Position numbers and translations under genes: made by a program. The notes beneath the pieces are model-generated. The model was not told where the DNA came from, searched no databases, and saw only the letters and a program-made list of their open reading frames with translations. A stretch of 64,000 nucleotides of DNA from Mycoemilia scoparia (taxonomy: Eukaryota; Kickxellomycota; Kickxellomycetes; Kickxellales; Kickxellaceae): positions 62,001-126,000 of the forward strand of contig JANBPU010000003.1 in assembly GCA_027575805.1 (NCBI GenBank). The letters run 5' to 3'. The stretch's first letter is position 1, and each line of letters begins with the position of its first letter. This document shows positions 33,297 to 45,131 of this stretch, in pieces.

Positions 33297-33589
33297 TTTC
33301 TCTGTACCAGAGTATGTTTATCGTGCCTACAAGGAGGACACATGGTATATTTGCATTGATCTATAGCTATTACTACACATTCACATTAATATACATTTCC
33401 ACTATAATTTTGTTCTTTATACGCAAACCGATTGTTATATATACCATTTTTATATAGAAAAATAAAATCGATGTCTGGAAGGGACTGTCCATTTCCATTG
33501 GGATTTATCAAAAAAAAATAAAACAAATGCTCCACAAAAATTAAAGTAATTATACAGTACAAAGTTTTCACAGGACTCATTGAAGAAGG

Positions 33590-34652
33590 CTAACCAAGTG
33601 CAACCTCCGAAGCCTAAAATCCAACATTGATATAATTATTAGTGAAGCGTTTTTAAAACAAAATCCACATAATTCTGGGTTTAAATGATCCTTTAAATGC
33701 TGTTGGTACTTGCCTGTTTCAAGATCTTATGTACTTCCTGGAGTTGGAACCTTTCTGCTTCTAGATCTTGACTTTCTTTGCAAAGGTTTGCAAGCAATTC
33801 CTTATTCTCTTTTTCGAGCTAAATTGTAATGTCATATAATATTGTAATTAAATTTCGGCCATAAATGAAGACATATTAACTATTCATGTATAACATAGGC
33901 AATTCAGTCGCTTACCTCATCGACAAGCTTTGTAAGTCTCTCGATTTCTTGCTTTTTGATCCTTGTTGCTCGAACTTTGACAGCGTTATCGGGGTTTAAT
34001 GTAGAATATCTATTTCGACATATTGCAAGAACGTGGTAATTATTTATTTACTTTCCTGGGCTTCACAACAAGCCAATTTATTATTAGCTTACTCTGTGTG
34101 TGTAAGTGATGGTGCGTGGTGGTGCCTGATTTTTGCTTGAGCAATAAGGTCATCAAGCTCATCGAATTTATGACGAATATCGTATTGCATTATTATCGAC
34201 GAAAAGTCATCCTAATATATACAAATGGCAATGTTTTAAAAAAAATTAATTGTTATTGGTATATGTTAAATGGTTGAACTTACATTTGCCGAGTTATGAA
34301 TGTAGTTGCTGAGTTGTTGGTGAGTGTCTTTGAGGATATCTGGTATATCCCTTGCCAACTCGGGTAGTGCAGCGATCATATCTTCGAGCTTGAACGAATC
34401 TATCACAGATGATAGAGACCTATCAAGAATAGCCTGGAGCTTTCGATATCTGAAGTGGTTATCTGGTGATGTGGGACCATGTCCTCCATCTCGAGGACTT
34501 TTGACTGGACTGTTTTGTTCATTCTTCTGTGCTGATTCCACAGGAATTCCGGGTTGTGTATTAATCGAATTTATCTGGCTGACATTATCCTTAGCATCGT
34601 TGCTGCTGTTGTTGTGGCTGTGGTTGTTGTTGTTTTGGTCCATTGGAAACAA
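33590..34652 (-). CDS. NNF1: Kinetochore MIS12-complex subunit NNF1 (PMF1 homologue)
   Basis: NNF1 is part of the MIS12/MIND complex linking inner and outer kinetochore. The start at 34652 opens an Asn/Ser-rich leader. The conserved region is RYRKLQAILDRSLSSVIDSF, then FPEL-like ALPELARDIPDILKDTHQQL and, after a GTAAGT intron, DDFSSIIMQYDIRHKFDELD plus DLIAQAKIRHH. A coiled coil follows (RIKKQEIERLTKLVDELEKE, then NKELLANLCKESQDLEAERF). The 3' end has two options. Reading through gives KQASTNSI and stop at 33693-33695. A GC-AG intron (33614-33713, 100 nt, CAG|GCAAGT to TTTTAG) gives KQASEVALG and stop at 33590-33592. I chose the spliced form because the donor matches the GC donor in TAF10. 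Confidence 0.82.
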
Positions 34653-34922
34653 TATTTAAAAAGAAACAAAAAGATCCAAAATCAAATAAGAGGTTCATAG
34701 GTTTGTTTACAATAAACGACTTTGAAGTCTTTGCCAGTCCTAGACTATTGAAGAATAGCGTATGATCAGAGCACGAGAGAAAATTAGATTAGCTTTCGAC
34801 TATGAAGCCAAAAATAAAAGCCAATTTTGGTTGATCAAGAGCCCATTCATCTCCCTTTAACTCTTTCTTCCCACCTTATTATAATACGTATGACTACATA
34901 GACAATCCATAAAACCAAAAGA

Positions 34923-36739
34923 ATGGAGGATTTAATGGTTGTAGATACGGACGGAGACCCCAGTCTTGCTGCCTCTTGCAAGGAAGTCATAGTGATAAGC
35001 GATGATTCCCACAACGAACTAACAGTACAAGCACAAAAAGCTGTGGACAAAGTAGACAAAAGCCAGGATTTTATTTCGTTGAATACTGGGAAAAGAGGCT
35101 ATCGGCGAAAAAATCAGAATAAAAGTATGTTAATAGGCAAAAATATGCTATGATTCATTTCATTCAATAAAAGGGGCTAATGATACGGTCTCTCTCTCTT
35201 ATTTAGAAACTCATCTAAAGCGCCAGTCCAAAAATGAAAGCGACCTTGACGAATTGGCCAAAGATTATTTAGAGGTAACTTTCGAATATAATGGTATATG
35301 CGAGCTATGCTTGTTGCATACTGGCTACATAACGCATATATGGTTATGGATGTAGGGCATTTCTGATGGCGATCTCAAGGCGATGACTCTATTTAGCGCA
35401 GGGAGAGATGATGATTTTGGCTTTGAAACAACAGATATAGCTCAAACTATTTCTGACAGCTCTTCAGAAGTTGAATGGCCTACGTCTGGCTTGGGAAATA
35501 TCAGTCCAAACGATGAGGGTGGAAGTGATGAAGATTCAGATTCCCACTTTGATGGCCGCAATAAATGGGGCAAGCCAATAGATATAACTAGTAAGGATGA
35601 TGCTTTGCACCGAAAGACTATAGCGCAAAAGCAAAAGCTGTTGAAAGCAATTTATGCTGGGAGCGAAATTGAGAGTAAGAGTCGCTGTAGCTATGGATAC
35701 TATATGCAATATTGCCTTGGCTGCTTTCACGGATTCTTTATTTACCTACAAGTTACATAATGTGTCTTCTGATATTTACTTTCAGGTCTTGACATTGAAG
35801 ATTTATCATTCAAGAGAGGAGGAAAAAACAAGAAGCCTGGGCGCATCCGTCAAAAGCCTGTCAATGATGACAATGATCTTAAAGCTGATATGGATATAGT
35901 AAATAAGTAAGTCGCCACAAGAGCATCTCTAAATGCAAGATACTTATTCTGGTATTTCAACTCTGTATTTTTTGTTATAGCCGGCTTAAATTAATGGTCG
36001 AAAGTAACCTCTCAGAGTAAGTATTTATTAACTTTAAGATATTGAAGGAATGGTTTGATAGTGATTGATTTAGCTAATTGAAATGTGAATAATATATGAA
36101 ATAGACTTTGGCTTAATCCGATGTCCAAGCGAGATAGGAGAGCTGTGTCATTACTTGCCTCACTGTACTACGTTGACATACGAACTCAAGGAGGTAGCTT
36201 TAGGCATACGTAAGTAATTACTAAAGCAACCCACTGCCAAATTTGTATCTATTTCTGATTTAATTCAACCCTTTTGGTATTCATGATATGACAATAGCTC
36301 GCCTATACTAGTGCGCACTAAACACACGGCATACCCTCAAGATCAGGAATTGGTTAACCAGCTCCTAAAAAGGTTCAGAAAAATTAGAGAGGAAGCCAAT
36401 CCCAGTGCAACAAACTCTATGATTAAAAAGCCTATACCCAAAAAACGACAGCAAAATGCTAAAGATGGTAAAGCCAAGAACGCACCCAAGACAAAGGGCA
36501 AGAAGGACATGAAGAAGGGAGGGCCTAAGCCCAAAGGAAATCCAGTCAAGACCACTAAGGCCAAGCATGGCGATGTAGTGGGAGGAAATGCACCGGTTGT
36601 TGGCCAGTCGAATATTGGCCATCAGCTCCTGGCAAAAATGGGATGGAGCCCTGGACAGAGCCTTGGAAGAGATGGGCAGGGCATATCTCAGCCTATAACA
36701 GCCGTAATCCGTGACAAGCGAAGGGGTCTTGGTCTGTGA
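34923..36739 (+). CDS. SQS1: R3H and G-patch protein SQS1/PFA1, activator of the Prp43 helicase (multi-exon)
   Basis: The G-patch stimulates the DEAH helicase Prp43 in ribosome maturation and spliceosome disassembly. Seven exons by eye, starting MEDLMVVDTDGDPSL (34923). An acidic region follows (SDEDSDSHFDGRNKWGKPID). The R3H domain is NRLKLMVESNLSELWLNPMS, then KRDRRAVSLLASLYYVDIRT and SFRHTSPILVRT. A Lys/Pro-rich linker (PKTKGKKDMKKGGPKPKG) leads to the C-terminal G-patch: NIGHQLLAKMGWSPGQSLGR, DGQGISQPITAV and RRGLGL at the stop. Domain order and the C-terminal G-patch are diagnostic. It shares a 270-bp divergent promoter with NNF1. Confidence 0.9.
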
Positions 36740-37169
36740 TCCCTAACCCAATATTCGTCTCCGTGTGCTGGCACTCAGCGACGACAACAGAACCTAAAAT
36801 TTCTGGTGCTTTAGTAGTAGGCTGTGATAAAATATACCACTAAAACACCACCGACTCCGGTGTGATGATCACTCATATCACAAGCCACTAAGAGCCTCCC
36901 TGATGATCTCTTTGATGATAGTCTCGTGTGAGCATCTCTAGTCACCTCATTCCATGAAGCCAAGTGTGTGCATAAATGCATGAGCGTGAGTGTGACCTGA
37001 CCTTGAAAAGACGCAATCATCACTACTAACTTGACTATTGGAGGTTTTGTCCACAAACCTTAACACAGCTTTAACTTTCCTGTTCTACATTCTTTATATC
37101 CATTTCTATATCTATTTGTGCCCTTATTGATTTAGTTTTTCTGTATTATAAACCTTATAAACCCAAATA
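36740..37169. other. Spacer between SQS1 and ATG9
   Basis: 430 bp with the ATG9 promoter. Nothing else recognised. Confidence 0.45.
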
Positions 37170-40100
37170 ATGGCTGACAATCCACAGTCAATTGAGGACA
37201 ATGAATTTCCTCTACCCATTACAACTGCTTCTTCAAGGGAGGCATCACACATTCCCCTATTTCCCGTAGGTGTAGAGCCTAATGAGCTTGAAAGTAATGT
37301 GTGGTCACCTAGCAACCGAGACGGGGTCCAGCAACAGGACCGGAGGCAGCAACCAATTGACCCTGAAGCGCATTCGCCGTTGTCACCAATTCCCCAAAAG
37401 TCAGAAGGAAACTCTCCTGGCCATACTCCTATGTCATCAAAGGGGGGAAGAACCGCCTCTGGTCTGCACATGCAGCTTGATAAATCCAGGGATTCTGTGC
37501 CGCCAGAAAAGACCATTGACTTCTCTGCAGCCATACCACAAGACAAGTCAGAAATGTACTTACACCCATCGACCCAAAGCTCCGCCTACTATACTGCATC
37601 ACAAAACCATAACCAGCATATCGACGAAGCAGAACACCAAATGCCTTTAGAAACTCGGGTATCAGTATCTGGACACTCAAGCCCAGAGACCATTATGAAT
37701 GACGAAAGCAGCAGCGAACTAGGCTCTGAGGAAGAATTGCCGGATAACGACAACAGCTCAACAAACTCTCTGATTGAAGACCAAAGTGCAATGGATATAT
37801 CTACTGCACAGAGCCTCAGACTCAACGCCAGCCCGCCCCCTCATGCCAGTCCTGTAGGCCATTACAAGGTAAAAATTGACACTGATAGCGGCGATTCACG
37901 GCATTCGTCCCACCACAGCATCGGCAGCCATCGACCAACCCCACCAAGGATACCAACATCCTCAAAAAGATATTCGATCCAGACACCCCAGCGTATACCC
38001 AGCGAGTCTGGCCGGACATATGGGGATGGTAACTTTGGCATTGGTAGTGGGTATAAATCGCCACACACTCACCTGTCAGCAACAGAGCGGGCTATAAAGC
38101 AATGGAGAAACCTCCAGTGCCAGGATGAATTTTTCCAAAGGGCATATGCTTACTATGTAGGAAAGGGATTTCTGAATATAGTTTTGTCGCGGTTCCTGAA
38201 CTTGCTGACCATGGCATTCGTTGTGTTTTTATGTACTTTCCTCCTTGGCTGTGTTGACCATACCAAAATCCGATCCCAGAAGACGCTCTCGGCTGTTATC
38301 ATACCACAATGCACGAGTAGATTTTCATTCACGGCATGGTTTTTCTTGACCTCATTCCTGGTGATCTGGGGCTCACAAATCATCAAGCTAGCGCTTGACA
38401 TCCCGTCACTGCTTGAGATGCGGGCATTTTATAAAGATGTCTTGACCATTCCAACAGAAGACATCACCACGATAACCTGGAATGAAGTCATGAAGCACAT
38501 GGTTGATCTGCGCGACAGAGAAATTGCACTTGAGCTGGCCCGAAAACGCAGAGCTCGCCTGGCACATTACAAACTGGATGCCCACGTTATAATCAACCGC
38601 ATTATGCGCAGAGAAAACTATACTATTGCTCTGTTTAACAAGAACCTACTGGACACTGCTATTCCACTTCGTGGGTTTTCGAGCCGCCAGAGCTTTTCCA
38701 AAACCTTGGAATGGAACGTGTTCTTTTGCCTAATCAGCTATGCTTTTGATGAGCGTGGCCAAATAAGAAAGCGATTCCTGCATGAAAGCAACAGAGAGAT
38801 CCTCAGCGAAGGGCTGCGTAGGCGCTTCATATTCATGGGAGTCATAAACCTCATGTTTGCGCCCTTCATAGTCGTGTTCTTGATCGTGTATTCATTCTTT
38901 CGCTACTTTGAAGAGATATACCACGACCCAGGTTCGATCGCCTCTCGCACCTACACCCCCTATGCGAGGTGGCAGTTTAGGAATTTTAACGAGCTGCCTC
39001 ATGCTGTAAACCGTCGCCTCAACAAGTCATATCCCAAGGCAACTGCCTACCTTTCAAACTTCACCAATGAAACGACGACTATTATTGCTAGGTTTGTCGG
39101 CTTTATCGCTGGGTCCTTTGCGGCAATTCTTATACTGCTCTCTGTGATAGACAATGAGCTTTCACTGGAATTCCAGGTTACGCCCCATCGCACCGTACTG
39201 TTTTATTTGGGTCTATTCGGAACCATTATTGCAACCTGCCGCGGGATGGTCCCACAGGAGCACAGCATCATCCACCCTGCTTGGATACTTCGGGACACCC
39301 TTGAGGATTTACAATACATGCCTCCAGAGTGGCGTGGCAAGCTTCATACCACTGAAGTTCGCAAATCATTTGAAAAGTTGTTTGCGTACAAAGCATTGAT
39401 CTTTTTTGAGGAGCTGGCCAGCGTATTTACTACGCCGTTCCTGCTAATGAAGACACTACCGAGATGCTCGGGTGCAATAATCGACTTTTTCCGTGAGTTT
39501 ACGGTGCATGTAGACCATGTTGGATATGTGTGCAGCTTTGCGATATTTAACTTTGAACGGCACGGGAATGTCAAGTACTCGGCGCCTAGCAAAACAAACG
39601 GGGAATACTATACTTCTAATAATGGGAAAATGGAGCAATCGTTTTTGGCCTTCAAAGCAGAGTATCCCGAGTGGGAACCCAGAGATCAGGCGGGCTCGCT
39701 GTTTCTTCAGAGAGCTGAGAATGCCCAACAGGACCTGTGGCGCAGAGATGCTTGGCAACAGCGAGTGCTATATCAGCAGGATATGTCTGGCTCGGTACTC
39801 CCAACTGGGCAAAGTATATATAAACCAACCATGAGGCCGAATAGAAACAACAAAAGTATATACCAAACCAGCCATCCCAACAATGAGATTAGAAGGCCCA
39901 GCTTAAATGACCCAATGGACAGCATTCTACACCAAACGAATGCAATGTTTAATCCAACGCTGGAAAGAGCAGGCAAAGGACTGCTGCGCGGTGGCATTGC
40001 TGGCAGTTCGCGGGGAAGGCATGGTCAAACAGCAACAAATGGGCCACAAAGAAATATGTTGCAAAATATTCCTGACTCACCCCCACTAACAGGAACCTCT

Positions 40101-40573
40101 GTATATAACCGCTTCCGCAGCCAACAGGCAGTTGGAAATAGATTTGGAAAGGCAACCGAAAGAATACCTGAAGAAGATGAAACATCGTATTACCATAGAC
40201 GCGGTAACATTCCAGCAACGTCTGGCAACATGGTTGGAGTAGACTACGACGATATTGATGGTGGAGCAGGAATACCAAACACCCAGCCAAAATACAATCC
40301 TGGTGGAGGATCGCTTTATCTATCCACACTGCCTATGGTCACATCTCCAGGAGCCTCGACCATGTATATGTCTACTCTAGGTGATGACCCGCTTCCCCAA
40401 GCACCTGGTATATTCTCGCTGGTTAACCATGTAAGTCTTCTAAATCTAGAGAAACATATATAAATCATCATAGCGTGTCTACAAATGTAATGTATGTACA
40501 ACAATTTAACCCACTATGATCGATACTTTTGCTTCCTTTCATGTTGTAGCTTTATGAAAAGCCACCTATGTAG
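37170..40573 (+). CDS. ATG9: Autophagy lipid scramblase ATG9 (last exon of eight codons)
   Basis: ATG9 is the trimeric membrane protein on vesicles that seed the phagophore. The first about 310 residues are disordered, Ser/Pro-rich. The core begins ERAIKQWRNLQCQDEFFQRA (family LW-x-NxDEF region). Membrane segments include LNLLTMAFVVFLCTFLLG, FTAWFFLTSFLVIWG, FIFMGVINLMFAPFIVVFLI, IARFVGFIAGSFAAILILLS and FYLGLFGTIIATCRGMVP. The cytosolic motif RIMRRENYTIALFNK is conserved. Reading through after NH gives VSLLNLEKHI and stop at 40461-40463. A GTAAGT donor at 40430 and a TTGTAG acceptor at 40549 instead give NHLYEKPPM and stop at 40571-40573, closer to fungal ATG9 tails that end on short aromatic motifs. 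I prefer the spliced end. Confidence 0.9.
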
Positions 40574-40792
40574 TTTGTAAAATTGAAACGACCAGAATGA
40601 TCCACAAAACTAATGTGATAGAATTTGTAATTATTGCTTGAGCTGCTTTTTTAATATAAATGTGTATTCAACGGTAGAAGGAGGCAAAATGGCAACAATT
40701 GGTATAAATTAATGCAAAAATTGGCTTTTGTGTGTGAGTGTGAGTGAGTGAGGAAAAGGGTGTATAGGCGCAATCGAGTAAAGCAATATCCC

Positions 40793-41485
40793 CTATTCAG
40801 TCTTTGATTTCCCTTTAATGAAATTTTCTTGGTCTTGATCCTCTTTCCAAGCAACAATAACGTATCCAATAACAACGATATTGGCCACTATGGCGGCCAA
40901 GAAGGCTGAAATCGTGGGAGAGTCTGCACAAATAGCAATCAATAGAGAATTATATATAGTTGCTACCTATCCTCTTTTTAAATAGAGTACGGGTGTTTAT
41001 GTTTAAACCTCAATATGACTGACTTACCAATGAATATATAATTCAAGCAACCAAAGTATGTCAATAATGGCAAAACGAATAGCAGCACAGTAAATCCCAA
41101 AAGTTTGGCCATAACGGAGCTAAGTCGTATCGATAAGGTCATCGGCAATAGAGACAATTAGCTTTGCTGCCTTTTATACACCAGCAACAACTACGTGCGG
41201 CGATTGTATTTGAATGCTGGAACTTGAATGTATGTGTATGCATATGTATGTGTGTGCTTACGTTGGTATTGTTACTGAGGTTCTCTTCTGCTTGTCTTGT
41301 GCAGCTTCTTTTTGAATGTTCTTTGGTCCACTTTCATTATCCGTGCTCTGGTCATGGGCTACCACTGAGGCACTTGCTTGGCTCTTTTCCAATTGGTGAC
41401 TACTGGCTCCCTCATCATTTGATGGCAATTGCTTTGAGCCTTCTTTTTTAGAAGACTGCTTGTTTCTTTTCTTGGTATTACCCAT
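40793..41485 (-). CDS. VMA21: V-ATPase assembly factor VMA21, three exons
   Basis: VMA21 is an ER membrane chaperone for assembly of the V-ATPase Vo sector. Exon 1 (from 41485) is a hydrophilic Lys/Ser-rich tail, MGNTKKRNKQSSKKEGS onward. Exon 2 gives TSVMAKLLGFTVLLFVLPLL plus TYFGCLNYIF, transmembrane helix 1. Exon 3 gives SPTISAFLAAIVANIVVIGY and VIVAWKEDQDQ, helix 2. The C-terminus KSKTE is a KxKxx ER-retrieval signal; yeast Vma21 uses the equivalent KKED. The N-terminal tail is longer than in yeast. It lies tail-to-tail with ATG9, 219 bp apart. Confidence 0.9.
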
Positions 41486-41744
41486 GTGGCGAATTTAGAA
41501 GGATATGGAAAATACAAGTGTATATAGGCGGATGTATTGTAAAGAGGAAGGGTGTTGGAAACAAAGCAAAGCCAATAATGAATTTTACTTGTGTATCCTT
41601 TGAAGCCTGCATTATTATGAATAGTATGTTTACTCATGGTCGTAGCATTGGGCCAAACTTGAATCGTCATCACCAATGATTTAATCAAATGCTGAAAGAG
41701 GCGTCCTCATTGCCATTTCTTTATCAATACAAAAACGATTGAAT

Positions 41745-42047
41745 TTATGTGGCAGAGCAGTCTCCTCTAAATGGGTACCAAGATACACCCCTGGATACTA
41801 GCCAATCACCACCAAGACTCCAGCTATAATGTATGGACTATGGGCCGATTTTCAGGGAGTGTCTGAGGGTATCTTTCAGTTCCCTTTCGGTGGAGAACTT
41901 GCCATCTAAGCTACTAGCCGGCGCGAATGCAATACCAGCGATGGGATCTAGGCTATAGAAAACGAGCATATGAGGCGCTGTGGCACATGCGATATGGGGG
42001 ATCAGCAAGAAAACACTGCCCAAGACTACAACTTTTTGTATTGCCAT
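41745..42047 (-). pseudogene. Family Z copy with intact signal peptide (degenerate secreted-protein gene)
   Basis: The start at 42047 gives MAIQKVVVLGSVFLLIPHIA with CA at the likely signal-cleavage site, followed by a mature part ending GKFSTERELKDTLRHSLKIG P and stop at 41838. The same frame continues past this single TAG as SIHYSWSLGGDWLVSRGVSW and YPFRGDCSAT. The second half aligns with the copy at 15.8-16.06 kb. So the gene seems to have been a secreted protein of about 100 or more residues, broken by one stop. It is either a pseudogene or a short 69-residue secreted product. No known domain is recognised. Confidence 0.5.
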
Positions 42048-42772
42048 TGGCCTCGTTAGCTCAATTATGTTGAGCAAGGATCACTAGGTGATGACGAGGG
42101 GGGGACATCTTGTAGGGGATTTGGAGTGCTGCCAACATCAAACAACAACAATAATCATGATTGGAGGCATTGTTTTGCTGCATGCTAACATAGCGTGTGT
42201 GTGCCCTAGACAAACGGGCGGCAAACAAGGCACCATCCCCCATTTATTGGTTCTAGTCTGGGGAGAGATGTGATGTGTGTTGCTATTTATAGAAAAAATC
42301 GAATTTTTAAGCTTGGGTAGCAGGCAATATTATTGCTGGGCCTAGCCAAGCGAGTAAAATAAACATTGCAGGGCAAAAACTAAAGAGACACCGCAACAAC
42401 TATGGCATATTTTGGCAGGCTGAGCAATGAATAGCCTAAGCGCTCCGTAATATTGGCTGGCTTCTCCATCATACGCACTCGGGATTCATTGACGAAGTCC
42501 GCAGTGCAATGATACGAGGAAATTCTTGCGCATGTGTGTCAGTAGCGTCTGGCTGGGCCACATCACACCACCAACTTTAAAAAAGGAAATGCACTCAATA
42601 GTGTTTATCCACCCCATTAATGTGTCAAAAATGGTCAGCACCAACGCTTGTCAAAGGCCCTATTTGTTTGCCACTGGTGCTTTGTTCTTGCTACTTTGGT
42701 TTGTTTTTCAAATATTTTACTATTGCTTTTTGTCTTATCTATTTTATTCCCCCCAATTGCCCTTTACCAACG
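42048..42772. other. Spacer between the family Z copy and PTC1
   Basis: 725 bp with the PTC1-type promoter. Open frames here are short and unsupported. Confidence 0.4.
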
Positions 42773-45131
42773 ATGACTCCAGATGACAGTGGTCAAAAAC
42801 AAATGTCTCCCACCCTAATTTCCAGCAATCCAAAGGAAGGCCAAGTTGTAGAAAATTCTCATTCTTCCCAGAAGCAGCAGCAGCAGCAGCAACATTTGCT
42901 CCCAAAAAAGATAAACACCAAATTACCAGCCACCCATGACTCTCAAGGTATACTCCTCTATCTAATTACTAGAATCCATAACCCTATAATTTAAAATTAC
43001 TTTTAACTAAAACTATCTTGAAGAAGAGCATAATAAATGCAGCCTAGCTTTATGTCCTAACATGAATTTATTTATTCATTTTACGGAAATAGAGTCAGGC
43101 TTGGATAACGAAAGAAGCCTTTTTGTCAATTCACCTATACCAACAGAAGCCAATGAGGCCTTTGCAACAAGCTGCGAATCCTTAGCAGCGAATAAATCTT
43201 CCAATTTGCAAAAACAAGATACCTGGGGCAACTCTGAAAGCGAGTCAGCCTCAGCTCCTTCGACTCCCGGCCTAAAGGACAAAAGTAATTCAAAGAATAG
43301 TAACAGCAGGGACAGGATTGATAGCGATGATGAAGCCAGCCCCACCACCTCAGCCACGCCTACATCTATAAACGCAAAATCTGATATCAGCGACAGTTTT
43401 GATGACGATAGAGCCTCCACCAACTCCGGCATCAAAGCTACAAACACATTGCCTATCGGCGGTGGCTCTGAACGGACAAGGAGACAAATGCTTCATCGCA
43501 GCATGGTGCCGCCACCTATAAACACCGAAGATGCCAACCGTGATGCCGAGAAAAAGCTCAGGTACAAGCTATTGCTCTCCTCTCCCTCGCCACCATCAGA
43601 GTTTATGCCAGAGACTCCATGCAATGCTGGACAGCCAGGAAACGTATCGATTGGCGTAGCCACTGAGGTGAATCGACGCTACCGCAGATCAATGGAGGTT
43701 AGTATCGTGGTTGCCAGAAGAGATGCATGTTGAAGTGGGACCCCACCTCAAAGATTAACCACATATGTACCACTGTCATGTTTGAGAATTATTTGGTAAC
43801 CCTACTATATTTATTGTACGGCCTACATTATTGGCTCATAGGATGCACACGCCTATTACTATAACTTTGATAATGTTGTGGGTCAATCTCTGATGGCTAT
43901 ATTTGACGGCCACGCCGGAAAGCAGGCCGCAGAATGGTGCGGCAAGAATTTTTGCTCTGTAAGTTCTCCACAGCCCAACAAGCAATGAATACCCCGCACT
44001 GCTATATGTTCCTGAGAAAAATGGCCGAGTTCTAATTAATCGCCATCTACCGATTTCTCTTACCAATGTCGCATTATACACAGGTATTTAAGGAACTCAA
44101 AACAAAAAACCCAGACATGTCAATCCCTGAGGTCCTCAACCAGGCATTCCTTGAAACCGACAAACGACTTGTTACTGAAACCAAATCCCACTCGGGATGC
44201 ACGGCGGTTGTCTCCTTCTTAAAAGTCGACCATGTAGAAGTTGATGGGAAGCCCGCCACAAAGGTACGCCAGCATCATCGTTCAAATGGCTATTTATACT
44301 ATTCTGAGCCGCATTTATTATGAACCAGCTTCCCATGGGAAGGCGAATTGACGGATGGCTGATCTTTTCATACTTTTGTGCCTATACAGAGAACACTATA
44401 CTGCGCGAATGCAGGCGATGCGCGTGCTGTGTTGAGGTAAGACGGGGTGCTTTAAAACACCCAACGTAGTAGATTGCTGGTGGAAATGGAGTTTATATAT
44501 GGATCATTGTTATAACACGCCCTATGCGGATGTGGTTGTAGTCGAGGCGGAAAAGCGGCTAGACTGACATATGACCACAAAGGAGACGATATAAGGGAAG
44601 CTCGTCGAATTATGGATAGCGGTGGGTTTGTCTTCAATGGTCGCGTCAATGGTAGGGCCTCCACTAGATTCATTGCTTGAAAATAGCTATATGGAATTTG
44701 TGGTTTTATAATAACCAAATCCAAATGGCTCACTAACACTACATCTGTGATATTTTGCTATGTAGGCGTTTTGGCTGTTACGCGTGCGCTTGGAGACTCT
44801 ACAATGAAGCAGGTTGTAATAGGCAATCCATACACCACTGAGACGCCGCTTAATGACTCCGACGATTTACTGATTATAGCCTGCGATGGCGTAAGTACTA
44901 TCTTCCCATATATGCAACAATGATGATCCAGTATCGCTCTTTGCAACAATGCCCTAAACCTATCCCATGTTCGAATTGTAGCTCTGGGACGTATGCTCAG
45001 ATCAAAAGGCGGTGGATTTGATAAAAGATGTCCAGGACCCTACAAAAGCCAGCCAGATACTAATCGACTATGCACTTGACAACACCAGTATGGACAATAT
45101 AACTGTAATGGTAGTTCGAGTCCATACATAG
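42773..45131 (+). CDS. PTC1: Protein phosphatase 2C, PTC1 type (eight exons by eye)
   Basis: A Mg/Mn-dependent Ser/Thr phosphatase that in yeasts dampens MAP-kinase signalling and affects organelle inheritance. The start at 42773 ([11 protein letters not shown]) opens a disordered leader of about 230 residues with a Gln tract. The catalytic domain runs [113 protein letters not shown] and [17 protein letters not shown]. All metal-binding Asp residues (ED, DGHAG, CDG, DN) are present. The gene is split by at least seven short introns with matching phases. The leader is much longer than in yeast Ptc1 (281 residues in all), so PTC1 is the closest label rather than a proven orthologue. Confidence 0.88.
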
